A DNA stretch of 64,000 nucleotides, taken from assembly GCA_033060915.1 (NCBI GenBank), contig CM065379.1, positions 33,678,818 to 33,742,817 on the forward strand. Reading direction: 5' to 3'. Positions within the stretch are counted from its first letter, which is position 1. Each line of letters begins with the position of its first letter. Source of the stretch: Euryodendron excelsum. Lineage: Eukaryota; Streptophyta; Magnoliopsida; Ericales; Pentaphylacaceae. Below are positions 33,346 to 43,789 of this stretch, piece after piece. The notes below the pieces were generated by a model. The model saw only the letters and a list, made by a program, of their open reading frames with translations, was not told the DNA's origin and made no database searches. The position numbers and the translations under genes are program-made.

Positions 33346-33870
33346 GAGGAATAAACTGTCTCGAGAAAGGGATTGGAATTGGAATAAGAAAGGACAATGC
33401 CCCTAAGGGCATTTTGATTATTTTGCCTCTATTTGGGCCTGACGGGCCCGCCCGCAAAGCGATGGAAAGACGGAATTTGGACTAGAGGATTGGTTTCGAT
33501 TGGAATATGTCCATAATGACTTGAAAACAAGTCTGGACGGAGTGTAGACTGCTGAGCGGTCAAAAATGGGGTGCTTACAACTTACTATCTCGAGGAATCA
33601 ACTTTCTCGAGAGAGGGATTGAAATTGGACTTAGACTTGAAAAATGGGACTTACCGTCTTTGAGAAGACGTGCCTGATTTGGAATTGGACCGAACAATGC
33701 CCCCAAGGGAATTTTCGTCATTTTGCCTCTATTTGGGCCTAGTGGGCTCGCAAAGCGATGAATTGACTGGATTAGGACTAGAATTCTAGAATATGTCCAT
33801 GTTGTCTTCAACTCAAGTCGGGACGGATTGTAGACTGCCGAGCGGGCGAAAATGGGGTGCTTACACTAAC

Positions 33871-36200
33871 CCACTTGGGTTTTTTTCTATTTTAATCCCC
33901 CATTTTCTACCTCCCTTTCTTGGATGCTTGAAATAAGGGACTCCTAGATTCATGCCTAGGAAGAATTGTTGAAGGTCACTGTGTCGAGGGTTTCTTCAAA
34001 TTCGACCCTTGATGGTGTGGGTTCGGCCCCTTTGATTATGTGGTGAAGCCTAACCTTATATGTTCACAACCCTTCTTGCATTGTGCATGTTATATTCATA
34101 CATTTATTCAAATTTGTTTTCAAAGTTGTTTTCAAACTTGCATCAAAACTTTCTTTCAAAACTTGTATGCAAAATATTCTTTTTCAAACCACTTTTCAAA
34201 ACCACACTCTAAAAGTGATTCTAGCCATTCCATGGTTAGAGTTGTTTTAAGAAAGTGTTATATTAATTGTGAACATTGAAGTCCATGTCTTGGGTGTAAA
34301 CCCTAAATTGTTTTTCATCAAAACCATAATCTTAAGATGATTTTAGCCATTCCATGGTTAGGGTTGTTTTAGGAAAGTGTGATATTTAATGTGATTATGT
34401 TGGTCCATATTTCAAAATCCTTGTTGTTTTCAAAATCACAACTTTAGAATGGTTCTAATCTTTTCATGACTAGAATGATTTTAGGAAAATGAGATATTCA
34501 AAAGATTTTCAAAAGTCCATATTCAAGCCCCTTTCCAAATTGCTTTTCAAAAATCTCTTTCTAAAAACTCTTTTCAAGAATCTCTTCCTAAAAACTCTCT
34601 TCAAAGATCTTCTTTCCAAAAACTTTTTTTTTTTAGAGTCCAAGTTAAGTCCTAGATTTCATAGTTAGGAAACCCTATGTCTCTTTCCTAAAAACATGAC
34701 TTCTTGTTTTTCCTCAAATCATAGGTTTTCAAAAACTATCTTCTACATCAAATCTTATGTTTCCAAAATCTCTTTTTCTACACTAAATCATAACTTTCCA
34801 AATCCTAGATTTCAAAACTCAATCTTTTCAATTCCATGTCAAATCCAATCTTCCAATTTAGGAAACTAGAGCAAATTCTCCAATTTTAGAGACAAAATGA
34901 AATTATCTATTTTTGAAAATAAAATCTAATCTTCTACTTTAGGAAATATGAATCAAATCTTTCTCAATTCAAACCTTTCCTAATTTCAATCTTCCTTAAT
35001 TTCGAACATTTCCAAATCTTAACTTCCTAAATCTTAACTTTTCAAATCTTTCTAAATTTTAAATCTTTCCAAATTCAAATCTTCCCTAGATTCAAAACTT
35101 TTCAAATTCAAATCTTTCATAAAATGAAACTTTCTTAAAAAGAAAAGCTTTCCTAATTTTAAAACTTTCTTGATTAGAAAACTTTCCTATTTTGAAACTT
35201 TCTTAATTCAAAGATTTCTAAAATTCAATGTTTCCTGAACCTTAACTTTCTAAACTCTTTCAAGTCAAATCTTTACAATTCTTTTCCAAGTGAAGTGTTT
35301 ATAAATCAAATTAAATCCTTTTCAAATTTATTATAAATCTAATCTTTCCTAACTCTAAGTTTTCTAGAATAAAACTTTCTTTAATCAAACTTTTCAAGTC
35401 TAAATCCAGTCCTTCCTATTTTAGGTTCATGCTCCAACCCTAGGTTACCCAAACCTTAGGATACCTAAACCCTAGTTCAACCCTAATCTTATGTTAGGAA
35501 GCTTTAATTCTTTTCTAAAATTCCTTTCTAAACCAAGATGGTTTTCAAACTTCAATCTAACTCAAAATATTTTCAAAACTCAACTACTTCTGTCCCGAAT
35601 CAAGTTCAAGTTCTCTCTCAAAATTCACACCCTTCTCCAAGTTCAATCCTAAGTCCAAGGTCAATTTCAAGTCAAATTTCAATTTCATATCTTCTATTCA
35701 AAGTTTAAATCAAACCCTTTTCCAATCAAACTCTTTTTCAAATCAAACCTTTTCAAGTTAAACTTTTTAAAAACCTCAAAGTGTCTATTTTCAATCGGAC
35801 TCTTGTCTGAACTATGACTAACCTGATTCCCAATAAAGGGATACATAGGCAACTCTCATTGGTGCGGTCACAACCATTTTTAAGTTTCTAATTCTATAAC
35901 CTTTTTTAAATTTCTAATTCCATAATCTTCTTCAAGTTTTTAATTCCATAATCTATTTCAAGTTTTCAATTTCTAAAACCTTCTTTCAAACTTCAAATCA
36001 AGTCTTTCCAAATCTATTTTCTAAATTAAATCTTTTCTTGCACTTGCATATCATACATCATATAATTCTTTTCAAAGTGGATATAATTGGACGTTTATTA
36101 GTCAAATATTCTAAACCAGTGAACCCAAGGTGAATAGACATATAGGTACCACAAAGGCGGGGTAGGGTGATGATCTTAAGACATCTTCCCTATACGTAAC
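33871..36200 (+). mobile_element. L2 segment 2: E1 3' LTR, transcribed part
   Basis: It resumes after the CTAAC duplication with CCCACTTGGG, matching L5 at about 50690. Most is a pyrimidine-rich tract (34500-36060) with the conserved island GGTGCGGTCACAACC near 35865, then GGGGTAGGGTGATG near 36160. It ends at GTAAC (36196-36200), the target duplicated by G2. Confidence 0.9.
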
Positions 36201-36803
36201 TGTAAGTGGGAATTTCTAGGAAGGCCGAGCCGAACACTCAAGCCCACTTTGATGAATCCAAACTCTCTGCAAGAAAGAGAAGTTAGATTGGGTCGACCCT
36301 TGTTGGGCCGATCACACTTTGATGATTAAGTTAGCAAGCTTAATCAAGAGTAGAATGAATAAAAGTTGTGTATACTTGGAGTTAGTTGTCCATACCTAGC
36401 TCTTGAGGGTTTGGATATTTATAGTGTGATCGATGGAGTGTTTTGCTCCTTGCCTACTAGCAGATTATCATAACCTGCTGGGTATGCATCATTGCATACC
36501 ACTGACTGACCACGTGCAAGGCCTATCTTACCACCGCTGAGGAATCCGGTTAACCGAACGTGCATATCGACATCGCGTGGAGAGCCACTGGCACATTTAG
36601 TGTGGGTCAACTCTGCATTTAATACTCAGAGACCGCTAGCAATTTGAGCTCGCCTTTCGCGGTTTGGGCCAAGGTTGGCATGAGGTCGGCGGCTTAGGCC
36701 AGACCGTTCCTTAGTTCTGAATTTGGGCCGCCAAGCAGCCCAACTATAATTAGTGTAGATTGGGCCTAACTAGATGGGTTGGGCTGTGTGCTATTGCCCC
36801 ATA
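36201..36803 (-). repeat. G2 3' LTR (603 bp)
   Basis: The plus strand begins TGTAAGTGGG and ends TTGCCCCATA (originally CACA, judged by the other LTR). The minus-strand TATA box CACTATAAATATCC is at 36413-36426. It is similar along its length to 45482-46084, with many transitions. Confidence 0.94.
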
Positions 36804-36818
36804 ATTGCCCCCCCAGCC
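36804..36818 (-). other. G2 polypurine tract
   Basis: The element strand reads GGCTGGGGGGGCAAT directly before the 3' LTR. This is a G-rich plus-strand primer site. Confidence 0.85.
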
Positions 36819-37208
36819 TTTGCATCGTTTTGAATTTTTTGAACAGCCAAGGGTTGCAACAGGTCATAATGGCACCCCTTCAAGCATGCGACCGTTTCTA
36901 TGGTTACCAGGCCATGCAGACGGCGGGGATTGAAAGTTATATTGATGGGCGGCCATTGAATTGACGACCGACGTGATGGTTCGACAAAGTGACATGATTG
37001 CTACCGTTTTCCCGCGCACGAACCGACGACTTCGATGCATATAAAGGAAGGACGCCTTTCCTGGTGAAAGGCACTTCATTTTTCTTCCTCTCTCTGTCTA
37101 GCGTGTGCATTGCTAGTCTTGACTCTCACCATTGTAAGTCTTTCCCAGCCCACATATCTTTCGCTCTTCCCTTTGTTTTCCTTCTTGCTCTCGACGGCTG
37201 TCCCCTGA

Positions 37209-39430
37209 TGGCATCTTGTCTTAGGAAAATGCTAGAGGGTCCGGCGGCCATTGCTGCTTTTAGGGCTAGGTTTGAGATTCAAGACGAGATCGGCTTAGAG
37301 CTAGTTGATCCCAATGATCATTGTATGGAGGAAACCGAGAAGGGAGTACCGTTCCTGATTATTGCCATTATGGATGGGGGCCTTAGGTTTCCCCTCCATC
37401 CCATACTCTAGAAATTTATAGTAAAATATAAGGTGTCGCCCTCCTAGTTGTCGTCAAATATTTATAGGATCATCTTTGGCATGCTTGAAATCAGTCGGCG
37501 TCTGGGTGTAAGCCTGGGGCTTGCCGAACTTGATTATTACTATACGCTCTGTAAGATTGGGGGTAGTTCCAAAGTGTATTTGCGGGTTGTAGATTCGACC
37601 AGGGAGTTAGTAAAATGTCAACCCTCATCCGAGAAGTGCGTTGATGACGTTAAGGTTTGGGTAACCGGGCCCTGGGAGTTCGGCGACATTCCTGATGGAG
37701 AAAGATCGGCCTTCCGATGCTCTAGAGTTCCCCTCAAAATAGGTTTGATGCCGACCTCTTATTTTGCGAGCCTGATTTATTTCTGATGTGTGTCTGAACT
37801 TGATTATGACATTTTACAGAGAAGAAGAAGCGATCGACAATACAAAATTAGATCGTTAATTATGCTGATTTGAAAAAGGTTCTAGACTTTTGTGGTGAAG
37901 GCAAACTGAGGCATGTTGCTCGGACTGCCCATATACTGCTCAACCACCCTCTCCACTACTCAACTTTCACGGCCAACACGAGAATCCCACAGAGCGTCCT
38001 TGTGAGCGTGGCCAAGGAGGGCACTGAGGGAGACTTCGAGGATATTCCGGTTGGTGTTACTATCGAAAGAGTCTGTGCCCCTACTGGAGTGACAATTGCA
38101 GTTGCTCCTCTATTAGAGCCCATTGTCAAAGAATTACGTGAGGCTCACTCAAAGTTTAATAGTTTGGCCTTGAGTTTGTCACCACTTACAGTCCCAGACT
38201 GCCGAGTCAGAGTTCTGATCAGAACACAAGAGTCCACCCCATCCCCAGACGAGGAGGACAACATGAGTTTGAGGGAGAGGATGTTTGCTGCAGCTGGCCG
38301 CCACTAAAGACGACTGCCATAACTTCTGCCAATCCTCCATCTGTCGAACTGGAGACCGCCCCTGTGGTGGAAGCCGCTCCTGTTCAAAAAAGGCCAAAAA
38401 CTCGGCAACAGAAGAAAAGGGTGCCTGAGGTTATCGTACCACCACTGGCACCCAAGAAGCTAGGGGAAAAAGGTGTGGTGGAGGAAGTCGGCGAGGTCGT
38501 TACAGCCACGCCAGACATTTTGGGCCGCCCTATGATGATGGCTGATTCAATGATCAACCAGGTTGAGGTTGCTTTCGGCGTCATGAAGAGTGTTCTTCAG
38601 AGGAAGGAGGTTGCCAAGTTGGGAGCCGTTAGTGACACAAGTGTCTTCATGGGGGCATTCCATGACTCTCTGCTTGTAAGTCGGCATTGTCTTTCAGTTT
38701 GTTTAAAGATTTCCCTCACATTTGTTTTAAAACCAACTTTTTGCTTTTTGGTATAGGGTTACCTGAACTCTTTGGAGGCGATGACCTGCTACCAGAAACT
38801 TACCGAGGAGCACCACCAACTCATAGAAGAACACGGTTGTTTAAAGAAGGAGTAGATCGATGCTAACAAAGATCAGATCACCTTTAAGAAACAGGCCAAA
38901 CAAGCTTCTGCCGAACTCAAAATGGTGCACGTGGACTACAAAAAGAGAGATAAGGAGGTGACCGACCTCCAAAAGAAATTTGATGTGCAGTCTGTGGACT
39001 TGTACAAGGCCAATTCGAAGGTCGAGGCACTCCAAGCTAAAGTGGCCAAGTTCAAGGCGGAGGAAGAGGCCGTAATGAAGAACGGTGAAGAAAGGGCGGT
39101 TGATAGATTGGCCCTTGAGATGATGGATCTTAGCCGTGTCATCTTCCGCCAGGGCTGGAATGGTGCCCTTCTTGTCGTTGGGTTGGACAAGTCCTCTAAT
39201 GTTTGGCGTTTATGCCCTGATTATTTTGACACCACTGAGGAAGGTGTAGTCGACCCACAAAAGGTGGTAGCCAACGCTAAACATCAAAGGAAGCTTGCTT
39301 TGGAGGCTGCAGCTGAAAGGGAGAAGGCTAAAAGGAGAAAGCTACTGCCAAATCGTCTAAGGTTGCAAAAGAGATTGTAGATAGCTCAGCGAAGAAATTT
39401 GTGCAGCTAGGAGAAAAGTCGGCAGCTTGA
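37209..39430 (+). pseudogene. Antisense extra gene of G2 (putative gypsy-type transposon domain, coiled coil)
   Basis: A plus-strand gene opposite to gag-pol. The chosen ATG is 37209 (MASCLRKMLEGPAA). The first block (to 37786, one frame with stops at 37409 and 37445) has MDGGLRFPLHPIL, NIYRIIFGMLEI and VTGPWEFGDIP, resembling the plant 'putative gypsy type transposon' domain (PF04195), recalled from memory. The second block (37870-38307) continues after an acceptor-like TTTTACAG at 37820. The third (38364-38756, shifted frame) is basic. A GT-AG intron of 81 bases (38676-38756, phase 0) leads to an acidic/basic coiled-coil tail (38757-39430, DLQKKFDVQ to KAKRRKLL). Such antisense ORFs are known in Tat elements. 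Its role is unknown. Confidence 0.75.
38676..38756 (+). other. Intron in the G2 antisense gene
   Basis: The donor CTT/GTAAGT is at 38676. The acceptor TTTTTGGTATAG ends at 38756 after a T-rich stretch. The only stop ending this frame (TAG 38754-38756) lies inside the acceptor, and removal leaves the frame open downstream. This is strong internal evidence for a real intron. Confidence 0.8.
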
Positions 39431-39654
39431 TTGATTGTAGTTTTTCTTAGATCTTTTGTAATCAACCTTCGTATTTCTGATGAAAATTTCGTTATGCCTT
39501 TATCTTTCGTTACCTTCTTTTGGTAAATGTTTAAACAACTGTTCGGCTATATGTGATTGCTGAAATTCACTTTGCTTTAAGTTTGTATGACTCGTATATC
39601 TTTATTGGCCGATCTGTCTAATAAAGCCAATCTTTGATGCTTTGTTCTTTGCTG

Positions 39655-39790
39655 CCTTCGTTGACCGACCTGTCCAGCATGGACAAGACCAAGTTTTTAC
39701 ACTTGATTTTTTTTTTTTTGTGGCCTTCTTAGGACGACCTGCCCAACTTGGACAGGACCAAGTTTTTACACTTGGTTTTTTTTTTCTTTT
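39655..39790. repeat. Duplicated palindromic block between convergent G2 genes
   Basis: Two units share GACCGACCTGTCCARCWTGGACAGGACCAAGT-type sequence followed by TTTTTACACTTG and a T-run. The palindromic cores are TGTCCAGCATGGACA and a degraded second copy. G3 has the same duplication at 351-471. It lies between the end of the antisense gene and the end of integrase. Confidence 0.75.
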
Positions 39791-39897
39791 AGTCATACAG
39801 TGCTCTGAGTAGATTTGTTTGAACAACTTCATTTTCCATTGATCTCATAAAAGCTTTATACACCTTGTTGAATTGTTACATCATATGGGGCCTTGCA

Positions 39898-41136
39898 CTA
39901 CTGGTAGAACTTCTTCAGGTTGTTTGCATTCCAAGGCCAAGGCAACTGTTTTCCTTCCTCAATAGTTTCCAATCGGCACACGCCGACACCGACCTGGGAT
40001 GCCACTTTGTAGGGGCCCTCCCAGTTAGGGCCAAGCTCGCCATTTGCAGGGTTCTTTGTTGCCCCCAGCACTTTTCGTAGAACTAGGTCACCTAGAGTGA
40101 AGTTTCTTGGACGAACACGTTTGTTGTAGGAGCGCCTTAACTGTCGTTGATATTCGGTGAGTCTGATCAAGGCAGCTTCCTTTTTCTCTTCGGCAAGATT
40201 CAAGTCTTTTGCAAGAGTCTGGTCATTAAGTTTGGTATTAAACCCTGCCGATCTGATCATTGGTAAACCAACCTCCAACGGTATGACTACTTCCACCCGG
40301 TAGGCCAAAAAGAAAGGAGTTTTTCCGGTAGATCGACTTGGGGTAGTTCTATAAGACCATAGAACACTGGGTAGCTTCTCCACCCATTTTCCTTTAGCCC
40401 TCTCCAGCCGCTTTTTGATCTTATTGAGCATAGTTTTGTTCGAGATCTCAGCCTGCCCGTTGCATTGTGGATAGACTGGTGTTGAATAATAATTTCTGAT
40501 CCTAACCTCCTCACAGAATGATCTGAACATGTTGCCATCAAATTGGGTGCCGTTATCTGAGACAATGGCATGAGGAATGCCGAACCTTGTCACTATGCTT
40601 TTCCATGCAAACCTTTTAGCATCGATCTCTCTGATATTTGACAAGGACTTCGCCTCCACCCATTTAGTGAAGTAGTCAATGGCCACAATGAGGAACCTTT
40701 TATTGCCCGGAGCTCGGGGCAAGAGTCCGACTATGTCTAGCCCCCACTGGGCAAAAGGCTGTGGACTAGTAATGGTTGCGAGATCCTCAACAGGCTGATG
40801 TATAATGGGGGAGTACCTCTGACACTTCTCACACTTTAGGACGTACTGGGCTGCATCTTTTTACATATAGGGCCACCAGTATCCTTGTGAGATTACTCGG
40901 TGTACTACCGATCTTTCGCCGACATGACTTCCGTATATTCCTTTGTGGATTTCAAATAGGATGCCTTGCACCTTATCCAGGTCTACACAGTGCAAGTAGG
41001 GGCCTGTGAAGGATCCCCTGTAAAGTTCCTTGCTTGGTGACAACCAGTATCTTAAAGCTACGTGTTTGATTCTTCTGGCCTCATTCTTGTCCTCTGGTAA
41101 CTCATCTTTGTCGAGATAAAAGATGATCGGGTCCAC
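39898..41136 (-). pseudogene. G2 integrase
   Basis: The zinc-binding region at 41136-40861 has EIHKGIYGSHVGERSV and GYWWPYM, with the CxxC part (KCEKCQ) beyond a stop. The core and C-terminus at 40722-39898 are one 274-codon open frame, the longest in the window: AIDYFTKWVEA, IVSDNGTQFDG and NGQAEISNKT supply the Asp-Asp-Glu triad. The tail has FTLGDLVLRKVLGATKNP and LGPNWEGPYKV (GPY/F-like). The core is therefore nearly intact while the N-terminal domain is broken by stops. It would insert element cDNA with 5-bp duplications, as seen around G2 itself. Confidence 0.94.
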
Positions 41137-41229
41137 CTAGGATGGTCCCAACTATTCCATGACCAGAGTCTATTCCTCTTCATGAAATATGCTTGGTCTG
41201 GCCAAAGTCTCCACATTAATTGTTCTTTT

Positions 41230-41784
41230 TTATCCAAACTTCAGAGCCGTTGCTAACGTTGCCAGAGCATCGGCGTGAGAGTTATTGTCCCAGTTGATCT
41301 GGCAGAGTTTGTAACTGCTGAATTTGTTGAGTAATTCCTTAGCTTTACCTAGGTACTGCATCTTCCTGTCATTTTTTGCTGCGTACTCTCCCGTAATCTG
41401 ATTGACAATTAATAGGGAGTCCGAATAAATGATGATTTTAGAGATTTTGAGTTTGATGGCTAGGTCCAATCTAGTGAGCAAGGCATCGTATTCAGATTCG
41501 TTGTTGGAGGCAGCAAACTCGAGCTCGATAGTTTGTTCGATGGTCAAACCATCTAGTGTAATGAGCACTATGCCTAATCCTACCCCTGGGTCGTTGAAGG
41601 CACCGTCAATGTAGAGCTGCCAATGATCAGTGTTCTCCCAAAATTCCAGGGGGAGGTCGTCGTGCTGTTGAGTAGGAGGTGGTGGTTGGACGGCTTCGGG
41701 TGGTAGTTCAATGAAATCTGCAAGGACTTGTCTTTTCACTACCGATCTCGGATGAAACTTGATGTCGAACTCCCCCAACTCCAC
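41230..41784 (-). pseudogene. G2 archaeal-type (second) RNase H
   Basis: A 184-codon open frame. The RNase H fold residues are visible: WQLYIDGAFNDPGVGLGIVL (Asp), NNESEYDALLTRLDLA (Glu), IIIYSDSLLIVNQITGEY (Asp) and NNSHADALATLA (Asp). This 'aRNH' module, placed after the ordinary RNase H, was acquired by Tat-lineage elements from a plant-type RNase H. Its catalytic set looks complete. Upstream, the remnant FHPRSVVKRQVLADFI links it to the first RNase H. Confidence 0.92.
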
Positions 41785-42160
41785 AGCCTATTTTGCCAAT
41801 TTCCCAGAGAAGTCGGCCTTTTTGAGGAGAGGTTTGAGCTAGTGGTCTGTGAGGACGTTGATGGTACGAGCTCTGAACTAGTGCACCAATTTGCGAGATG
41901 CCACTACCAGTGCGAGTGCTAACTTCTCTAGGGGTAAGTACCTACTTTCTACCCTGAGAAGAGTTTTGCTAACATAGAAAACAGGCAACTATTGTTGATC
42001 TTGTTGCCTCAGTAATACGACGCTGATTGCATGTTCCGACACTGCGAGGTAGAGGAAGACTTCCTCATGCTTGAGTGGGGTGGAAAGTAAAGGTGGTTGG
42101 GTTAAGTATTTCTTCAGATCTTTAAGGGCTTGATCTTTCATTTCAGAAGCTGGAAGAATG
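41785..42160 (-). pseudogene. G2 first RNase H (degraded)
   Basis: On the minus strand the translation shows FLYLAVSEHAISVVLLRQQ, then PVFYVSKTLLRVESRYLPLE and LALALVVASRKL, diagnostic of the ordinary Ty3/gypsy RNase H. It is followed by a damaged TDH block. Several stops interrupt it and no long open frame survives. Confidence 0.8.
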
Positions 42161-42161
42161 G

Positions 42162-42900
42162 TCAACACTTATCTGATGATCGGCTGATGAACCTGTTGAG
42201 TGTTGCTACCATTCCGGTTAACTTTTGCACTTCCTTAGCATTCTTTCGGGCCTGAACGCTCTGGATCACACTAATCTGATACGGATCCACCTCTGTGCCC
42301 CGATGTGTAACCAAGAACCCCAAGAATTTGCCCAAGCCGACTCCGAATATGCATTTCGAAGCATTCAGTCCCATCTTGTACTGCTTTAGGATGCTGAGTA
42401 CCTCTTGTAAATCTCCCAGATGGGAGCTATTGATTTTGCTTTTCACCACCATATCGTTGATATAGACTTCCACGGTGCTGCCGATCTACTTCTTGAACAT
42501 CTTGGTAACCAACCATTGATATGTAGCCCCGACATTCTTCAGACCAAAGGGCATAACCTTATTGCAAAATATACCTCTTGGAGTGATGAAGGCCGTCTTC
42601 TCTTGATCATCTAGATGGAGGGGAAGCTGGTGGTACCCCCGATAAGCATCCAAGAAACTCATTCTCCCAAAGCTAGTTGTTGCATCCACGAGCTGGTCAA
42701 TTTTGGAGAGGGGGAAACGGTCCTTGGGGCATGCCTTGTTCAGATCAGTAAAGTCCACACAGACCCTCCATTTACCATCCTTCTTCACTACCACTGTGTT
42801 TGAAAGCTAGCTCAAGTAATTGATTTCCCAAACTGCCCCAACTTCCAATAGCTTCTCAGTTTCCTCAATAACTACGTCCACATGCTGTGTCGCCGCCCTT
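42162..42900 (-). pseudogene. G2 reverse transcriptase
   Basis: The palm is split by one stop near 42486. The first part (42794-42486) has VVKKDGKWRVCVDFTDLNKA, FPLSKIDQLVDAT and GYHQLPLHLDDQEKTAFIT. The second (42473-42162) has the catalytic box as VYINDMVVKS: the first Asp of the usual YxDD is now Asn, which alone would abolish polymerisation. QKLTGMVATLNRFISRS follows. DLNKACPKD-type motifs support Tat. Confidence 0.93.
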
Positions 42901-43139
42901 CTCCCCTTTTGGACCACTGGTTGGCATTTAGCCTATGGCAGGCAACATTGGTATCAATTCCTGGCATATCATAAGGGGTCCAAGCGAACACTTTAAGGTA
43001 ACTTGTCAACAACTTGATCAAAGAGCGTTCCTCAATTTTGGACAAAGAGGTGTCGATGACGAAGTACTTATCGCCCTAAAGATCAATGTATATCTTCTTT
43101 AGGTCTTCCACAGCCTTGTTCTCAAGCATTTGCCCCACA

Positions 43140-43640
43140 TCGTAGTGGGGGTGTCTTCATGCAGTTCCATCATCTACACATTTTCAGCCTTTGTCTTTGT
43201 TGTGCATGCCGTTAGAAAACACTGTTTGGTAGTCACTTGGTCTCCTATTATTTCCCCCACTCCGCCGGGGATCAAAAATTTGATCAATTGATAGTAGGAC
43301 AAGGGGATGGCTTTCATGAGGTGTAACTAGGTTCGTCCCATGATAGCATTGTAGGGGGAAGGTACGTTGACTACCAGGAATCCTGTTTGCAATGTAATTC
43401 CTCCAGCAGTCACTGGAATCGTTACCTTCCCCATGGGCCAAACCGGATCTGAGCTAAATCTGACCAATGGGTTGAGTGATGGCTAGAGGTCGGACTCCTT
43501 GAGCTCCAATTTCTTGAACAAGCTGTAATAGATGACTTTGGATGAACTTCCTTAGTCAATAAGCAATCTCTTCACATCACAGTCTGCCATTCTTAGTGTT
43601 ACCACCAAGGCATCATTATGTAGGGTCTGCACCCCCACGA
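43140..43640 (-). pseudogene. G2 aspartic protease
   Basis: The catalytic region on the minus strand near 43560 reads LLID, a stop codon, then GSSSKVIYYSLFKKLEL. The Asp and Gly of D-[ST]-G remain but the middle codon is TAA. Downstream, PSPYNAIMGRT (about 43340) matches the Tat protease motif YNAILGRP. It is broken by additional stops and lies between gag and reverse transcriptase as expected. Confidence 0.85.
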
Positions 43641-43789
43641 GATCTTCATTAGTGAAGGTAATGGACGCAGGGCAATTGCCGACCTTAACTTTCTTGCTCG
43701 GTGGTTGTATCTGCATTACTTTCCTCAAGTGTATAGCCTTCTATGTTTCGGCCCAGTATCTATGTGGGTCGACGATTCCTGATTCAACT

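Larger units (their letters stand above)
27811..33579 (-). mobile_element. L4: solo long LTR (5769 bp), longest of the family
   Basis: Termini are TGTCGCGCCT and GGTGCTTACA. It is flanked by ACTTA at 27806-27810 and 33580-33584, inside L3 and in the same orientation. In its own sense, U3 (33579 to about 31470) is enlarged by tandem arrays of 81, 29/37 and 158 bp. TATA (rc TCTATAAATACAGAGCC) is at 31461-31470 and the donor-like site near 31145. The purine-rich tract runs 28370-30580. As the innermost of three nested LTRs it is the youngest insertion in this branch. Confidence 0.93.
23630..33865 (-). mobile_element. L3: solo long LTR split by L4
   Basis: Pieces are 23630-27810 and 33585-33865, about 4.46 kb together. 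Termini are TGTCGCGCCC and GTGCTTACA. It is flanked by CTAAC at 23625-23629 and 33866-33870. Orientation is minus. TATA (rc CTATAAATATAGAGCC) is at about 26778-26787, the donor-like site is near 26460, and 157-bp repeat units start at 27015 and 27172. It is inserted into L2 just beyond that LTR's donor-like site. Confidence 0.92.
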
